The notes: generated from the sequence alone by a model not told the origin. Positions 1 to 14,358 are shown, counted from the first letter of the stretch. The stretch is DNA of 64,000 bases from Gavia stellata (GCF_030936135.1 NC_082603.1:22844880-22908879), one strand, 5' to 3'. Numbers and translations: made by a program.

Positions 1-896
1 AACAGTTCACCTTCAGTTCTGAGACTGAGTTTGACTACTCATATTCAGCATTCCACTTGAGTTAGTATTTCAGTGAAATAATTGTTGCTTTAAAATATCT
101 TTCCCATTATTCTCTCTGAACAACCATAGTTAACTCACATACATATAGACAAACGCTACACATGATAACTTTGGCAGAACAGTGGGAGCAAGGTCATACC
201 ACTTCCAGGTCTTAGAATAGTTGCATTGATAATATTAACTTCGAATTAATTGCTTTCTTTAAAAAATGCTTCATAAGAACAACTGAAATAAATTAAGATA
301 CAGCCAAGGAAATATTCACAGTAATAGTTACACTGAACTCAAGTTCTAGAGTAATCATAAATTAGCACCAGTATAAGGTTATTTTAAGGAAAAGCTTCTA
401 AGCAGAACAGTGTCATCATTCCCTGAAGTACATGACGTTGAATAAAAATGCTCATTATTTCCTTTAAATTAAGCTATTTCTTATGCATTCCTCACCTATT
501 AAACCTCAGAAACAAAACTGAAAAAGACAGGACTAGATCACAGAACAAGTTAAAGAGCAAACAAAACCACAAAGGCAAATTCCGGACAGATCACAACTAT
601 AAATATACATGTGCACGTAAATGTCAAGGCAGAGGAGCCAAATCCCTCCCCGAAAAAGCTCTTTCACAACTAAGTTATCATAATATTTGCAAATCCACAT
701 TAATGAATAGAATAAATTGACATTTGTCTACAATGGTTCGAAGAAAGCACATCCATATACAGTAGTAAAATTTCCTAGAAGATCATCCATTATTTTCCCA
801 GAGGAAAAAAAAAATTGACAATGACTTTTCTCCCCACCATCTTTAACTGTAGGTAGCTGTTAACTGAGCTGCATTTATACTTTTGGACTGTGAATA

Positions 897-1222
897 AGAC
901 CTGAAAGGAGGTTGTAGCGAGGTGGGTGCTGGTCTCTTCTCCCATATGACAAGTGATAGGAACAAAAGGAAATGGCCTCAAGTTGCGTCGGGGAGGTTTA
1001 GATTGGTTATTAGGAAAAGCTTCTTCACTGAAAGGGTTGTCAGACACTGGAACAGGCTGCCCAGGGAGGTGGTTGAGTCACCATCCCTGGAGGCATTTAA
1101 AAGACATGTGGATGAGGCGCTTGGGGACATGGTTTAGTGGTGGACTTGGCAGGGTTAGGTTTATGGTTGGACTTGATGATCTTACAGGTCTTTTCCAACC
1201 TAAACGATTCTATGATTCTATG
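897..1222 (+). mobile_element. CR1 LINE, 5'-truncated 3' end
   Basis: This matches the 3' end of an avian CR1 non-LTR retrotransposon. It runs from the last part of the reverse-transcriptase ORF (a frame reading ...HWNRLPREVVESPSLEAF...) through the short 3' UTR with GGACTTGATGATCTTACAGG, ending in two ATTCTATG-type units. CR1 copies are typically cut short at the 5' end, as here. The small frame at 922-1137 is this fragment, not a host gene. No clear target-site duplication is visible, which is usual for CR1. Confidence 0.9.
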
Positions 1223-4200
1223 CAAACCCCATTAATTAATTCATTAAATAGAGTTTCACTACAGAAATACTCAGTAGCTGGCCTCATATACAGAAATAAA
1301 TCTTGGAGTTTACAACAGAAGCAACAAATAGTTGAAATTTTTTTATATATCTAACAGAAAATGCAAAGTGAAACCTGCAGAGCATAACAGTTCTTTCTAA
1401 CCAGTCAGTGGCCCTAAAATAAAAGCTTCATTTAGTCACACACTTCATACCCAAGTGACTACCTAAATTTATCAAATTTTTACTTCAGTTCTCTGCAGAA
1501 ACATGCTGCTACTGTTATGGAAGTAAAAAGTTTACTGTACATAAGGATTCTGGGGGTGATTTTACATCTAAATAAATACTCATACAAGAAAGTGAAATAA
1601 CACATAAAAACTTCAAAAAATTAATAGAATTATAAAGTTACAATAGACAGTGACATTAACTTTGTTAAACAGCATACTTGAGTAACTGGACACACTTATT
1701 TTATACTTTCATACTGCATACATTGTGTCTTTGAGACTTGTCAAAGATTCAAATTGAAATACACCCCGAAGTATTTACCAGTTTGTGTACTAAATACATC
1801 ATGATTTCTTTCCTGAGGCACATGCAACAGTGCAATTTAATGCAATTCTCTGACAATTGACACTTACATTAAAAAGACTTGTTGACTTCTGATTTCCTCA
1901 CAGATTAAAAAGGAAGAAATGTAATGGGATAGGTATAGTCATGCTCTACAAAAATATCTGGCTTCCATTAGAGATATATCTAAGTCACTGTGCAACAGTA
2001 CTTCATAGGACACGTCTACTATACTTTCTGTATTTAAAAGTCGATAGTATTGTCTGGAAAGGTCTGGTCTGATTATTTCTGGTTCAAGAAGAGATATTAA
2101 ATGAAATTGCAGGATATAAAGTTATCCAAGACAATTAAATTCATTATATTCAAGTTATACCAGCCCTAGCATCAACAAAAATATTTTCTATTTTGGCAGT
2201 ATCTGCTTCAAAATAATGTTTGTATATTACTGGAATATACATGAAGTTATGCTCCTGCCAACAGGCCAAAGGACATGTTTTTAAGGTCTTCTGTGGGAAA
2301 GCTTACTTTAAATATACATTCCAGAGTCGACATGAATTTACAGCTCAAGTTCAAATGTTAAATCTCAAAACACACACTGCTATCATCCAGAGATACACTG
2401 TTACACCACTTCTGAACTTTCAAAATTAATTTTTAAGCCTGTGATTCATGCAGCCTTCAATTTTATTTGGAAAAATCTACATGACAAGACAGCAGGTACT
2501 GTTAGCAATTTTTTTTTCTAAATTAGTTGTATTTTTCTTGTTACTTTTGTAACAATAGACCAGCAGCTAGTAATGCTATGCACAATTGAAAATGTCCATC
2601 ATATTTTCACATTAAAACTTACTATTCTTTACTATATATTAAGTTCTAGGGCTGGATTCTTCTCTTCAGAAAATTATTATTCCCACTATACATATTATGA
2701 CCTACGTAGAAGTACATACAATACTAGAAAAACAAAAAAGAAAATAAACTGATTTAAATCTCAAGTAGATTTTATATTATACATGGTTACAACTACCTTC
2801 AAAAATATGACTAGGTCACTAGTCACACATGCACACTGATCCTTCATCACAACATACCAAACTTATGTCATTAACATAAAGAATTGCTTTCTCATTCCTG
2901 ATTCCAGTCTACTTAGTCACAATCTCTACTATAGCTAAAGAACAAAAATACACTTGGAAGAGTTTTCCAAATTTAACTTTCCACCCCTGAGAGGGAAATA
3001 ACATCTTCTTGCAAATAGGCAAAGTTCTTAGGACTCAACTACGATGTATTGCATTGATGAAAACACAACTAACTCCACCTTACTTCACAATAGTGTGATT
3101 AACTACTTCAGTCAAGTACTTAGACTGCACTTAGAAAAATAAAAGGAAACATCCAAAGTATGGTCACTCAAAGTATTGTCATCTACAGATTAAGGTCTCC
3201 CTCTTCTGAAAGAATACAGATTCCACAAATGCTTTTCAATTCCTTATTTGGATTCAGTGTCCATTTCAATTCCCACCTACACAAATTTCTGTAAAAGGCC
3301 TCTTCTTCAAAGCAAGTTGATTGGTCAACCAGGAAAAATGCCAATCATGCAAAAAACATTTAACAGGTTCCCTCACATTACTGACTACGCCTATTTGCCA
3401 CTCTCACTATTACAAACTTCAAGTAGTTAACATTGTTGCCATACATGCTTTTGTAAACATCTATATTAAAAAAGTGTTCTGTGTTCATATGGAGAAATAT
3501 CTTCCCACTGTTGTTACCAAAAAAATCAAATTCGTAAGAAAGCTGAAGTTCTGTTTCCTCCAAGAAAATGTTCTGTTTTGACAAGTTCTGCACAATTTAC
3601 TATTAAGTTATCAGTTTGGGGCAAAGAAAGCAGAGAAATACAGTAGTCAAAGTTCTTCCTTTCAATTTTACATATAATAAGCCTGGATTTTTATCCCAAC
3701 TACTTTTGGCTCTGACTGCTATCACTCAGGAATTTATCCAAGACTCAAGGAATTCTGTCCTGAAACAGTCCATATGCAAATGAAGTGAGTTAGACTTAAT
3801 CATGCATTTATCACGCCGTACCAGTCAGGTTTCTCCCATGCCAACCTTCCCATGTTGGTTATATAACAAGTAAAGATGTTTAAGGCTTCGTACTTGTTCA
3901 CTGTTTCCCTCCAACACTAGTTGCTTTTTATTTGATTGTATTAACATTGAGGTTTTATAGGCTTTCTGGTAATTGTTTTAAGAAACAACATACTCCTGCA
4001 ATACAAGTCTTTCAGATTCTCAAGTGCTAACATACTCAGACCCTGAATATGTTTTCAATATTGTCATATAGGAGTATTTTATTGGTTATACATACACTTT
4101 ATACATATGCCACAGGCTTCCATGTTACACTTTTCTCAGCATCAACAGCATACCACATAACAAAACAGATATTGCTTACAAAAGGTGAAAGAAGTACTGA

Positions 4201-4419
4201 TTAATTCTGATTCGTGTCAAAAAGAATACAAGATTGATTGATAGCCAGGAAAAAAAGGCAAATGAAGTGTTAGGAGTTACTAGGAAAGGAATAGAGAACA
4301 AAATAGAAAACATTATTGTATTATATGAACAGTACAGTACCAATAGTACATCAACACTGTAACACTGTGCAGTTCTGTTCCTCTCAACTCCCTAAAACCA
4401 AGTATAGTTTTTTTTAAAT

Positions 4420-4830
4420 GTTCAGAGAAGGACCATAAAAGATGATCAAAGATACGAAAATTCTTCCACATGAGAAACAACTGAGGACGCCTGAGTTCTT
4501 CAGTCTGTAAAAAAGACAGAAAGAAGTCACAGAGGTCTACAAATGATGGAGAAAGGAGGAAGAGACATGAACTGTTGATAGTTTACTCCCATCTAAGCCA
4601 GAGCCAATACGTGAAACTAGCAGAAGCCAGTTTCAACAATAAAATTAAGAAGTTCTACAAGTGATAGAATTCCCTGCCAAAGGACACTGGAAACTCAAAA
4701 ATGGTTTCAGTGGCACACTGAAAAAATACCATAGAAGAGATCCACTGCAAGTTTCTTGACAGAGAAGCCAGAGCAGGAATTCCCTGAGCTGCAAATATTT
4801 GGAAGCTAGGAAGGTGGAAAAGAGGACCAA
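4420..4830 (+). mobile_element. Degraded old CR1/L3-like LINE fragment
   Basis: The text resembles the CR1 3' ORF2 region but is heavily diverged. In order it has an AGGACCATAAAAGATGATCA-type block, a block near 4530 (AGGTCTACAAATGATGGAG), and a GAATTCCCTGCCAAAGGACA-like block near 4667. The order and spacing fit a plus-strand LINE 3' part. It has no usable open frame. The limits are approximate and the assignment rests on recalled consensus phrases. Confidence 0.45.
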
Positions 4831-5262
4831 GTGTTTGCTTTATTCCATCTTTCCCTGAAGCATCTACTTATGACCATTTTTGAAAGCAAATTACTGGGCT
4901 AAACAAACCACTTAGCAGACAACCAGTTCACCATTCTCTAGATGACCACCCTCATCAGATTCATGAAAATCTCAATATAATGCAATTCAGCCACTTCTAT
5001 GTTCTAAAGAATGAAAGCTTTTAACACAGAAGCTTAAAATGTGAGCATTGGCACTATGTAATCAACCCCAGTGACAGACAAATGCTGTCCAAATGTATGG
5101 GTTCAGCCAAGTGCTAGAAGTCTGCTCCAGCTAACATATTAGAAGAAAAGTGTTTGGGTGCTCTTTATTCTAGCATGCTTCCTTGTCATATAAGTGGAGT
5201 ATTGTTTTGTGTATGTTTTCAAGAAAACATTCAACTCATTAGTACTGCCAAGGAGGGTTGGT

Positions 5263-5346
5263 GGGGGCTTTTTAAGTTTGGGTTTTTGGGGGGTTGTTGT
5301 TTTGGTTTTTTGGGGTTTGGTTTTTGTTTTTTTTTTTGTTTTTTAA
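5263..5346 (+). repeat. T/G-rich low-complexity tract
   Basis: About 80 bases are almost entirely T and G on the plus strand, with runs of four to six G separated by T runs and a terminal T run. Several G runs could in principle stack as a G-quadruplex, though loop lengths are irregular. No gene is associated with it. Confidence 0.6.
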
Positions 5347-8300
5347 TGTACATACACTAGAGGCACATTACCTAAAACTGACTTGAAATTACAATCCAGG
5401 GTACCATTTGCAACCTTGCTGCCTCTTCTTTCTCTCCTGCCATCTCTCCATCTGTTCCTGTGAAACAGAGTACCAGTTGCCTGTAGGCTCTCAGACAATT
5501 CACACAGACAAAAAAAAAAAACCTGAAAATATGTGTAGACCTCTACCCTCATTTTCCTACCTGCAGATCTGTTTATTATACAAACCTTGGAAAATAAGCA
5601 ATTAATATTAAGCATATCTCTATTGTTTTCCATCTAAGTGAAATAAAGTGGGGTGTTGCTTACAATAAACACACTTTTTTAAAACAGGTATTTAGTAATA
5701 CTTGTAAAGATGTTTTTAATATTCCTGATTTCAGTAAAAGTGAGGCTTCATTTGACACTAACACTGAATGGATTCAGCCCCACTCTTGCAGCACAGAAGG
5801 GGCAGCAATCTCCCTACAAGTACAGCGACAGGAGAGCCAGCTCATAAGCTACTCCTTCTGCAGTCCAGCATTCTCCACCCCATGGACCAGGGCCAGCTGG
5901 CACAAACCAAAGTAACATTTGCTCTGGGCTAGCTGAGACTGGACACAAGGCCAGCCAGCTCAGACCCTGGGAAGCGTAATTGGCTCCCTACCAGTTCTTC
6001 CACCAAATGAATCCTGGTGTAGGAGAACTCCTGTGACCTAATAGTAGTGCTATGTACTGATTAACAGGAAAAGGACAATGGAAAAATAGTGCTAGTTTCC
6101 ACAATAACCCTTGCTGACTTTCCTTCAAGAAACTGGAATGGAAAATCATTTTTTAAAAGGCATTTTAAATGCATTTATTTCAATATCCTACATAAAGTTA
6201 GTTATCACAATTACCTTATGACCCTGGAAACATTAAATGAAACAGTCTGCCCATCCTAATATATATTTCAGTAGAAGTAGCATACAACAGCTCCTCTTTT
6301 AGCCTTTCACCTGTAGAAACGGGAGGGTATCCACCACCTGTAACAATTTACTGGTGTTTACCTTAATTATGGTAGCAATTCCTTCATTCACAGTAAAGAA
6401 ATCCTAAGGAGTTTCTTCCACCACACAATGTAATTAACAACCTGTTGTCTCAGCAAAGAGGCAGTATCAGAGAATTCAGGGCACTTACAGAATAAAGATA
6501 CTCCTTACAGGTTAGCTCTTGCTAAAAATCTCTGGGAAGTTGGCACTGGCATGACTCAGATGTGACCTGATCTGAACCTGATGTCTTTCTATCCAGTGGT
6601 TCTCAGCCTATCACTTAAGTATTTGGATTAATTCTATTTAAACACACCCCCCACCCCCCACCGGTTTGGAACATTCATTAGTGGAACATAACACATTATA
6701 GAAATATTTTCCTAACAGTGAAAATACTCTACAGCTTTATACTGAAGACCGATAGGCTCATCTAGAGTTGTACCACTACTTCAGTCTTGCTCCATAATTA
6801 CGGAACAGATAGATGTCATGTCTGCAAGTCATTTTTTCTTCTTGCAAAAGCATTGGATTTTTTTCTGGCACAGTTAAAAAGCTATCAGTAAACAGAACAC
6901 CTGAGAGGAAAAAAAACCTGAATAAACATGACACTGATCATTGTTACGGGTCACACGGCAAAGGGGGAAGGGTAGGTGGAAGATGCCTGCACAATTCCTA
7001 TACACACTCTACTTGGTTACTTTTTTTCCTGTAATAATGACAGAAATTAATAGTTTCCAGTGGAAAATAAACTATTTTCTCAGTCTTGATGAAGAGAGGA
7101 ACTGCAAAACAAATAAATCCACTTGGAAAAGCAACTCAGCTACATTGTATTAATTGCTGTTATACTCAAACAAGATGAGGGTTATTAATTCATTACCAAA
7201 TAAGGAACTGCACACATTTTTGCTGTGGACATGTGATCACACTGTTCTTACATAAGCAAAAGGAGATGGTCACACTAGATGCTTTTTCCAGAGTGCGCTC
7301 ATGAAAATCCCACCCAGCTGCTCTGATTCACACAGCTAGTTTTACATGCAAGGCTGAAAACATGCACTGAACTCTTGTATAAAGACAGGAATTTGATAAG
7401 GAGATGCAAGAACAACTCTGTTTAATCTGAAAGGAGAACATATGTCAGCACACCTAAACTCACTTGATTTCAGTTCAAACAATAAGAATGTATTTGTTCA
7501 CCTGCAGAAGACAGAAATACAGGCAGCCCATTTTATTTATCAGAATCTGCTGTAATAGAAGTCAAAACACTTGCTCATTAGTCTTTCAAATGTTTCAACC
7601 ACATCCCACAGCTTAAATCAGATTTATTAGTCGTTTTTCTTCCCCCTTAGTCAACCTAGAAGAGTTTTCACAGAATCACTATGGTTTTGGGAAAAGATGG
7701 AAGGGGGGAGTTTGATAGACCTACGCTGCAGTTAATCTCTTAAATGACTTTATTCCTCAAGATTAAATGGTGTGAGGTAAAGAAGGTACAATATGGAAAG
7801 ATGAACAATGAAGCAGAAAAATGTCTAGGTGTTCTAAAGCAATGTTTTAAAGTTATAGCAAATTGCAGCATCTATTCTATCAGGCTATAGAAGGTCTACA
7901 GTTTCGTGAAAATTTTCCCTCAAACTCCTAATAGAAGTTCAAACTTTGCATTGTAGCACGTCCTAGAAAGACATTTCCCTGTAGAAAGTGATGTATTTTT
8001 TTTTAACATTTTCCCTGTCCCTTCTGAGAAAATGCAGTAGAAAGAATAGTGATGAATTAGAAGACACCTGCAAATAAAATTTATCATTTCCGTGACTATT
8101 TAATGAAAACATTACACAGAATCAGTTCACTCATAGGACATAACCCTAACAGACAACAACCTGTACAAAGGAAGTAGAAGATCTCCTCTTTATATTCTCT
8201 GCAAAAAAATACCAATCCATAGTCAAAAGGTTTACAGGTGTATGGTTTTTTGTTTGTTTAAGCTAAACTTATGGAACCTCCTGTCTTCTTGCTCTTCAGA

Positions 8301-11300
8301 TCAAGTCATATCATGACATCCACACCACTGATTTTTTTTTTTGACTGATATCTGAGATTAACCCAGCAACATTCATTCCTTTCCTAGTCTATGCAGCGTT
8401 GTTATTGAGGGCTCATGTTTAAATACAACTGGACTTTTGACGATGACACCAAGATACTTTTAACACCAATAGATACTGAAGTGGCAGTTAGACTACAGCC
8501 TTCTCTAAGCTGCCTCCGGATACTGATTTATTAAAGAAAAAAAAATATCCTTACACATTCACAAACTTCACTGCAAACATTTATTATTCCCAAAACATGC
8601 ATGTAACCCTTACAATAAAGTTTAAGAGGATTTTCAGGTTAGATAAGCTTGTCATAATCATGGTTTTATGGACTGAAGGGATTAGTCATGTAGAGCTTCC
8701 AAAGCATCTCTTACATTTTTCCTTCCTCACCTTCAGAAAATATTTACCTTTGCATGCTACGTTTGTTTTTTTTTCAATTGACTCTGTGATATATGCACAA
8801 TCTGGTTAAAAATAAGGTGGTCTGACTCACAAATTAACAAATAAAGAGGTTAGCTGTAATTAAACAGTATCAGAAAGAATACTACTAGGGACCAGGCCTA
8901 TGTAATAGGAAAGTACACCAATTCCTTTAAAGTAATCAAGCTTTTCCTACTTTGAGAATTCTGAACATTACTGCCTTAATTCAACAAAATACATGTTTAT
9001 ACACTTACAAGAGGACTTGAATGCACATTCTTCAGTGCTCTGCTGATAGAGGAATACAGTAGACAATTCTGTCCCCTACAGATAGTATTTCAATAATTGT
9101 TTGTTCTCCCTTTAAAAGTCCCTCAGTCCCCATCTCTGCCCTTCTTAACCCCCATTCGTATGCAACTCCTATGCCTAGCTCCATCGACCAATTTATTTCA
9201 AACAAAGCCTTTCACACTTTTTCTCCCCCATCTGGGATGAGTTTTGCAGATGCTAACAGCAAACAAATTATCTGGGCTCTCAAAATTTTCCTTCCCATGA
9301 CATCTATACAAAAACATCGAACCCCCTTGAACAAGTAGGAAGCTGAAGACTGATGACCACATTCTCATGCTGACTAATATTATCCAGCTGACTTTTTGCG
9401 CTACATTCATGCTATATGGTGATCCACTGTCTCACTGCATACTTCAGTCATAATTAAGGAAGAAGTGCATGTTCTAACAGGATTTATCCTTCTGTATTTG
9501 TGACACACCTAATGCAATGGTGGCCCAATGCAATTTGATAGCCTTCTGTAAGCTAGCAAAAATTTCAGAGGCTAGGTCATGTTAGTCTTATACTGCTCAA
9601 CTGTCTTCAAGCCCAGAATCAAATTTGCTGGTAGACCTCAACAGAAAACTTGGGGCAAGGAGCCCTTCTTAAGTTTTACTATTAAATTTCCTTACAGCAG
9701 CTTCAACCCACTTCTAGCTTTAAATCAAATACATATGAAATAAGATTCACAAGAGTAGAATGTGCAAGACAAGTGCTCTAAAGAATCTACAATATTTACA
9801 CAGCTTTTCTTCAAATACTTAAGATAGTAAAACATTTTTGCTAAGAAAAGCAGCATAACTAAATATAAGCCAAAACCCCTGAAGATTTGGGAATTTTGAA
9901 GTTTACTATAGAAAAGTTGGTACACAGGGAGCCAGATACGGGCTTAGGGAGCAAATTCACTCTTGCCCTTCCCCCAGAAGCCAAGAGGAAAACTGCGTTA
10001 CTATCACTGAGTGAAGGCAGATGTGGCAGCAGCTACAGCAGAGCAGGCTGCCCTTCCTCTTCAACACTCCCATCCCCTCCAACAAATACTTTTTCCTACC
10101 CACTCCAATTCCTCAGTAGCAAGCCATGCCTCTGCATTTGTTTGGAATGAAGCATAATATGAATATTTGCTGACTACGAAGACACAGCTGGCCATCACTG
10201 GGATCATCCTGGGTAGGTGAATTCTGCACAGTAATCTTACTATTTCAGCGCTAAAAACTGTTCCCCTTGACTCTCATCTCTCTCAAAAGAGAACTTAATT
10301 ATGAGCATTGTAGAGATTTTGTAGACAGTTTAAATTATGCTTTAATATTACCATTTTTCCACCAATACATTCTCTTTCAGATCCAAATTGTGGATCTGAA
10401 ATTTGTAATTACTGCTTCGGTGCACGTGTAGTAAATGCAAAAGCCCATGACAGATCAAGTTGTTTGGATATAAAGCACATGCTGATCTTCTCTCAGTAGT
10501 TACTTAAGGCAGTTTTATCTACTGATAATGTTGCAGATCCTGGACACCTTTGCAAATGCAGGAGCACCAGCTGACATTTAGGATCTGAATCAGTTGATCT
10601 AAATCTCCCAAAGCGATGAAATCATCAGAGACCAATTGGAAATTTCCCCATACCAGCAATGACTTGCAGAAGGCATAGCAGCCAGATGTAAAGCTATCAC
10701 AATGGTTATCCTTCCCTTATAGAGACTGTAATCGCTTTTCCTATATAAGTGTTTAGTGTACTGAGGCAAAGCTAAACTAAACACAATATCTGGAGAGTTG
10801 CAGAGGCAATTTTATAAGAAATGTAATCCTTTAGTTTATCACCCTGTGAGAGGTCTCCTTACCTGTACTAGCAAACCACTTCTTTCAGGACTGCCTTACC
10901 CTTTGGTCTGGTCACCACAGAACAAAGTTGAAATCAGTTGTTGAAGGGGAAAAAAAACCCCAAACAACCCAACAATAGAACAGAACTCAATTCAGGCATG
11001 CACTGAACTTATGCAGAGGATCTGAGCCAGTTCCACACTTTTACATCTATGCTTTTGCAACACCTGAAACTAGCTAATTTAGAAACACCCCGAGTACCTT
11101 TTGGTAGAAGTAAGAATTCGTTCGTACACACAACATTTGATTTTAAAAAAAAATTAAAAATGCTTTGTTTGTCACGTTTGGTTTTTTTTCCAGAACTCTC
11201 CACTACAGAAGTCTGTGACAATCCACACTACACATAAAAAGTTTTCTGACTTGTCAGAATTTTCATTTGAATGAGCTGTTTCTCAGTAATTACATCTACC

Positions 11301-13202
11301 AGAACGTGCTAGTAGTTGTTGTTTTCAGTAATTGTCAGACTACAGCCTAAAGACCATGAGTTGTCATTATGTAATAAGTTTAGTTAAAGAAAACACCTTC
11401 CTCCAATCTCCAAAAGAAATACTGAAAGACATTTTGAAACTCCATATTCTCTGTTACCTCTTATATTGTCTACTATCCAACTATTAAAATTCTGAAAGAT
11501 AAGCGGTAGATTTCTCTACTATACATCCTTTAGGAAGAATACGTTTCTGTAGAACTGAGGCTTATTTTACACAGCAAAACAAAAGTTCTCTTGCTCTAGC
11601 AGCACAGTGCAAATATTTGTTTACCAATCTACTACATTTAATGTCTTAGAAGGCAGATTTGCGAAAACAGGCAATGAGTAACTTTTGCAAGTGAGAAAGC
11701 AGAATAACCTCGCACATGCTGCTGTAACAAGTCAGCAAAGCATTTGAAAGAATATTGCAGTTAGAACAGTTAAGGGGTTGCATCTTCACCCCACTCCATT
11801 AAGAGATTAAGGAGAAGGAATTAATCCCATAGGGATAATTTTTTCAACAGAAGCATCATTTAATAAAAGGAAATGGAGATAGAGTGCTTAAGAGACATGG
11901 GCTTCTAAAAGATAGGTTCTAAGTGCCACCATGGGAAAAACAGATAGAAGCAACTCTTAACTGTTGATAAAGGTCATCAGAATAACTTAGGAACAGTGAA
12001 AATAAGGGCATAACATTTATACAGTATACAATATTTAAGATCTCACTCCTCTAATTTGCTAAATTTCATATTCTAACTAGGTGAAAGGCCTACAAAATAC
12101 AGTGACTCCAAGAATTTGAAAGATTGAGGAATCATATATATATTTTCACACACACATTATATATCTGTCAAACGAAGCATCACCTCAAACAGTAGTAAAA
12201 AGCTGATAAAAATTCCAAAATTAACATTCCTTTATCATTAGTTGTTTATGAATGCAACTAGAATGCCTGCAGTACCAGACAAGAGTGTTTTCATTAGCCC
12301 AAGACATTATAACTGCTTAAAAATATCGTCAGTGTTATATAGCTACTGGCTTGTCTCACAGAACTTAACAAAGAATCATTAACCCATTTCGTAACAAGAA
12401 AGGGCAAAATACATAGACGCTCCACATACTCTAATAAGTGAAGAGCCATAAAAGACATAGCCAGTAGCCAGTATTAGCTAATGCATCACAGTCAACTACT
12501 ATTGCTCAACTTATTTGCATAGCATGGCTGGTATACATAGCCAAATTCTCAATAACAAAGGAAATGAAAAAATAGTTTAAATTCAAATTATTGCTTAGGA
12601 ATAGCAAACAATCAAGCATGAAAATAAAAGTTCCCACTTTCCAAACCTATTTTTGCTTCCCCCCCCCGCCTCCCCCAGTTAACACAGTTACATTAATGGA
12701 AAGCACATGCTAATTCTTCTGAATAGGCTTTTTCAGCAGAAGTATCTCAGCAGCAAGTTTCACCTAGCTCTAATTTTACACTGTAATCTGCCTAAAAGCA
12801 TGTAGGAATTTTCCATTTTGTGGTATATATTAATCTCAAAACCCTTCTGAGCTATAGTACATCAAAAGTTTTATAGAAGGAAAAAAATCTAGCACATGTT
12901 TCAGCTTCCTTTGGTGGACTCATCTGGACTGGAGATGCAGGATAATCTGACCTCAGCAGCAGCACTGTGTCTTAAATTCTACTAAAATGATCCCATTTAT
13001 TAACAGCCAGAACTGAAGGGACCAACGAGAAAACAGGAACACCTTAAGGCAGCATGGAACTACAAGGCTAGCCAGAAGAGAAGACAGCAAAACATATTTT
13101 CTTACATGACGCAACAGAGTTGCTCCCTCCCTGCATATAGCCCAAAACTAGGCAAAGTCCAAAACCAGCAGTTCCTTAATTAAAAGTACAGACAACAGAG
13201 AA

Positions 13203-13242
13203 ACACAGACTCGTTTAGGTTGGAAGAGACCTCCCACACCTC
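13203..13242 (-). mobile_element. Short CR1 3'-end remnant
   Basis: The phrase CGTTTAGGTTGGAAGAGACC is the reverse complement of the CR1 3' terminus seen intact at 1160-1222. Only about 40 bases are recognisable, so this is a very short insertion or an eroded copy on the minus strand just outside the CpG island. Confidence 0.6.
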
Positions 13243-14146
13243 AGTTTAAAAGTACATATGTTGAAAAATGTGAAGCCTTTACAACACCGTCATCCATAGT
13301 CAGCATGACAGTTCACCCCCACCAGGTCACAGGACCTAAACAGGGCCCAGATTAAAGCATTACTAGCTCCACTTTTTCATTAAAGCTTCTGCTTGCGCAG
13401 CCAGGAAAAAATCCCCCAAATTTTAAGAACTGTGCGACAGCAGTGATCATTTTCCACTGAGAAATAAACAATCATGGACACTGCAGGAGGAGGCAAGTGA
13501 AGCTCCCTGAAAGGTGAAAGGCAAAAGCCTACCCGTTTCGCGAGGCGGTGGCACAGCCAAAAAGCCGTTCAAAACAAGCGACGGGCCGTGCCTGAAGGGA
13601 CAGGACGGGCAGAGAGCCGCCAGGAGCGCGGCGGAAGGGACAGGCCGGCGCCCCGCCTTACCGCCCCGGGCGCAAGCTCTGCCCCCTCGGCTCAACGGCT
13701 CTGCCTCTCCGCGGGGCTGGGGAAGAAGCCCGACGAGGCGCCCCTCCAGCCACCGTAAAGCCTGCACTACTAGACACCAAGGTTTCTCCGTCAGAAACAG
13801 AGCTTGTATTATTTTCCATAGCTGTCTCGCGTCACACGGCGGGCACACTGACAGCACCAGGCGACCCCACAACGCGAGGCACCGCGGCACGACATTACGA
13901 AAAGCCCCTCCACGGGGCACCGCCGCGCTAAGGCGGGAAAAAGTCTCCTCCCCTCAGGGCTCGGGACAGCACAGCTGCTACCCCCACCGCACGGTCCTCA
14001 GCCAGCCCGGGAACCAGGCGGGAAGGAACAGAACCACCAGAACGCCAAACGCCTCCCCAGGCGCAGTCTAACGCAGGCAGGCGGCCAAGCCGCAGCACTG
14101 CCAGTTGCCCTCGGGCCCCCTCCCATTACCTCCCTCACGCACTCAC

Positions 14147-14330
14147 CCAGCTAACGCCGCCTCAGACGCCCCTCTGGCCAACCTTGCTCCCGGCAGCCTC
14201 CGCGCCTCAGGCGCAGTTCCCACTCGCGCACCCACGGCTCGAAAACAAATCACGCGACATTTCCGCTGCGCTGCGCTGCATTGCACCTCCCCTCGCATCA
14301 CGTGATGCTCCCAGCCCTATCACCGGGTGT
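14147..14330 (-). other. DNAJB4: Candidate noncoding first exon of DNAJB4
   Basis: On the minus strand a strong splice donor (TGG|GTGAGT) ends a GC-rich stretch at 14147, pointing away from FUBP1. In mammals DNAJB4 (an HSP40-family co-chaperone of HSP70) has a noncoding exon just upstream of, and divergent from, FUBP1, so this is a reasonable candidate. The transcription start is not visible; 14330 is an arbitrary limit. A second possible donor (GGAG|GTAATG) lies near 14128. The J-domain coding exons would lie left of the window. Confidence 0.4.
14295..14308. promoter_or_regulatory. Palindromic CACGTG E-box
   Basis: GCATCACGTGATGC is a perfect 14-base palindrome with a TCACGTGA core. This is the preferred site of bHLH-zipper factors such as USF and MITF/TFE proteins. 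It lies within the CpG island between the predicted start sites, so it could act on both genes. Binding is inferred. Confidence 0.5.
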
Positions 14331-14344
14331 CTCTAACAACTCGT

Positions 14345-14358
14345 GTTACTATGGAAAC
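14345..14358. promoter_or_regulatory. RFX-type X-box
   Basis: GTTACTATGGAAAC fits the near-palindromic X-box GTTNCCATGGNAAC bound by RFX factors at all fixed positions but one. It sits about 300 bases upstream of the FUBP1 ATG in the shared promoter. Confidence 0.5.

Larger units (their letters stand above)
1..13200. other. Non-coding AT-rich stretch, probably DNAJB4 intron 1
   Basis: No open frame here resembles a known protein; all frames are short and lack domain signatures. In mammals DNAJB4 starts beside the FUBP1 promoter, points away from it and has a very long first intron before its coding exons. By that synteny this stretch is probably DNAJB4 intron 1 on the minus strand, but the sequence alone does not prove it. 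It holds one clear CR1 copy (897-1222), a probable older CR1 copy (about 4420-4830), a T/G-rich low-complexity tract (5263-5346), a slightly GC-richer patch (about 5780-6000), C-rich runs (near 6646 and 12660) and a TA/CA tract near 12135. I see no tRNA, miRNA or other RNA gene. Confidence 0.5.

Noticed and set aside
922-1354. Protein-like frames at the left end
   Set aside because: They are the CR1 LINE ORF2 tail and its frame-shifted shadow, not a host gene.
7670-7720. CACAGAATCACTATGG phrase resembling a CR1 3' end
   Set aside because: Similarity covers only some 15 bases and the flanks do not continue the CR1 consensus.
1-13400. DNAJB4 coding exons
   Set aside because: I searched the minus-strand frames for J-domain phrases such as HPD and the C-terminal chaperone fold and saw none; only a noncoding first exon can be proposed in the window.
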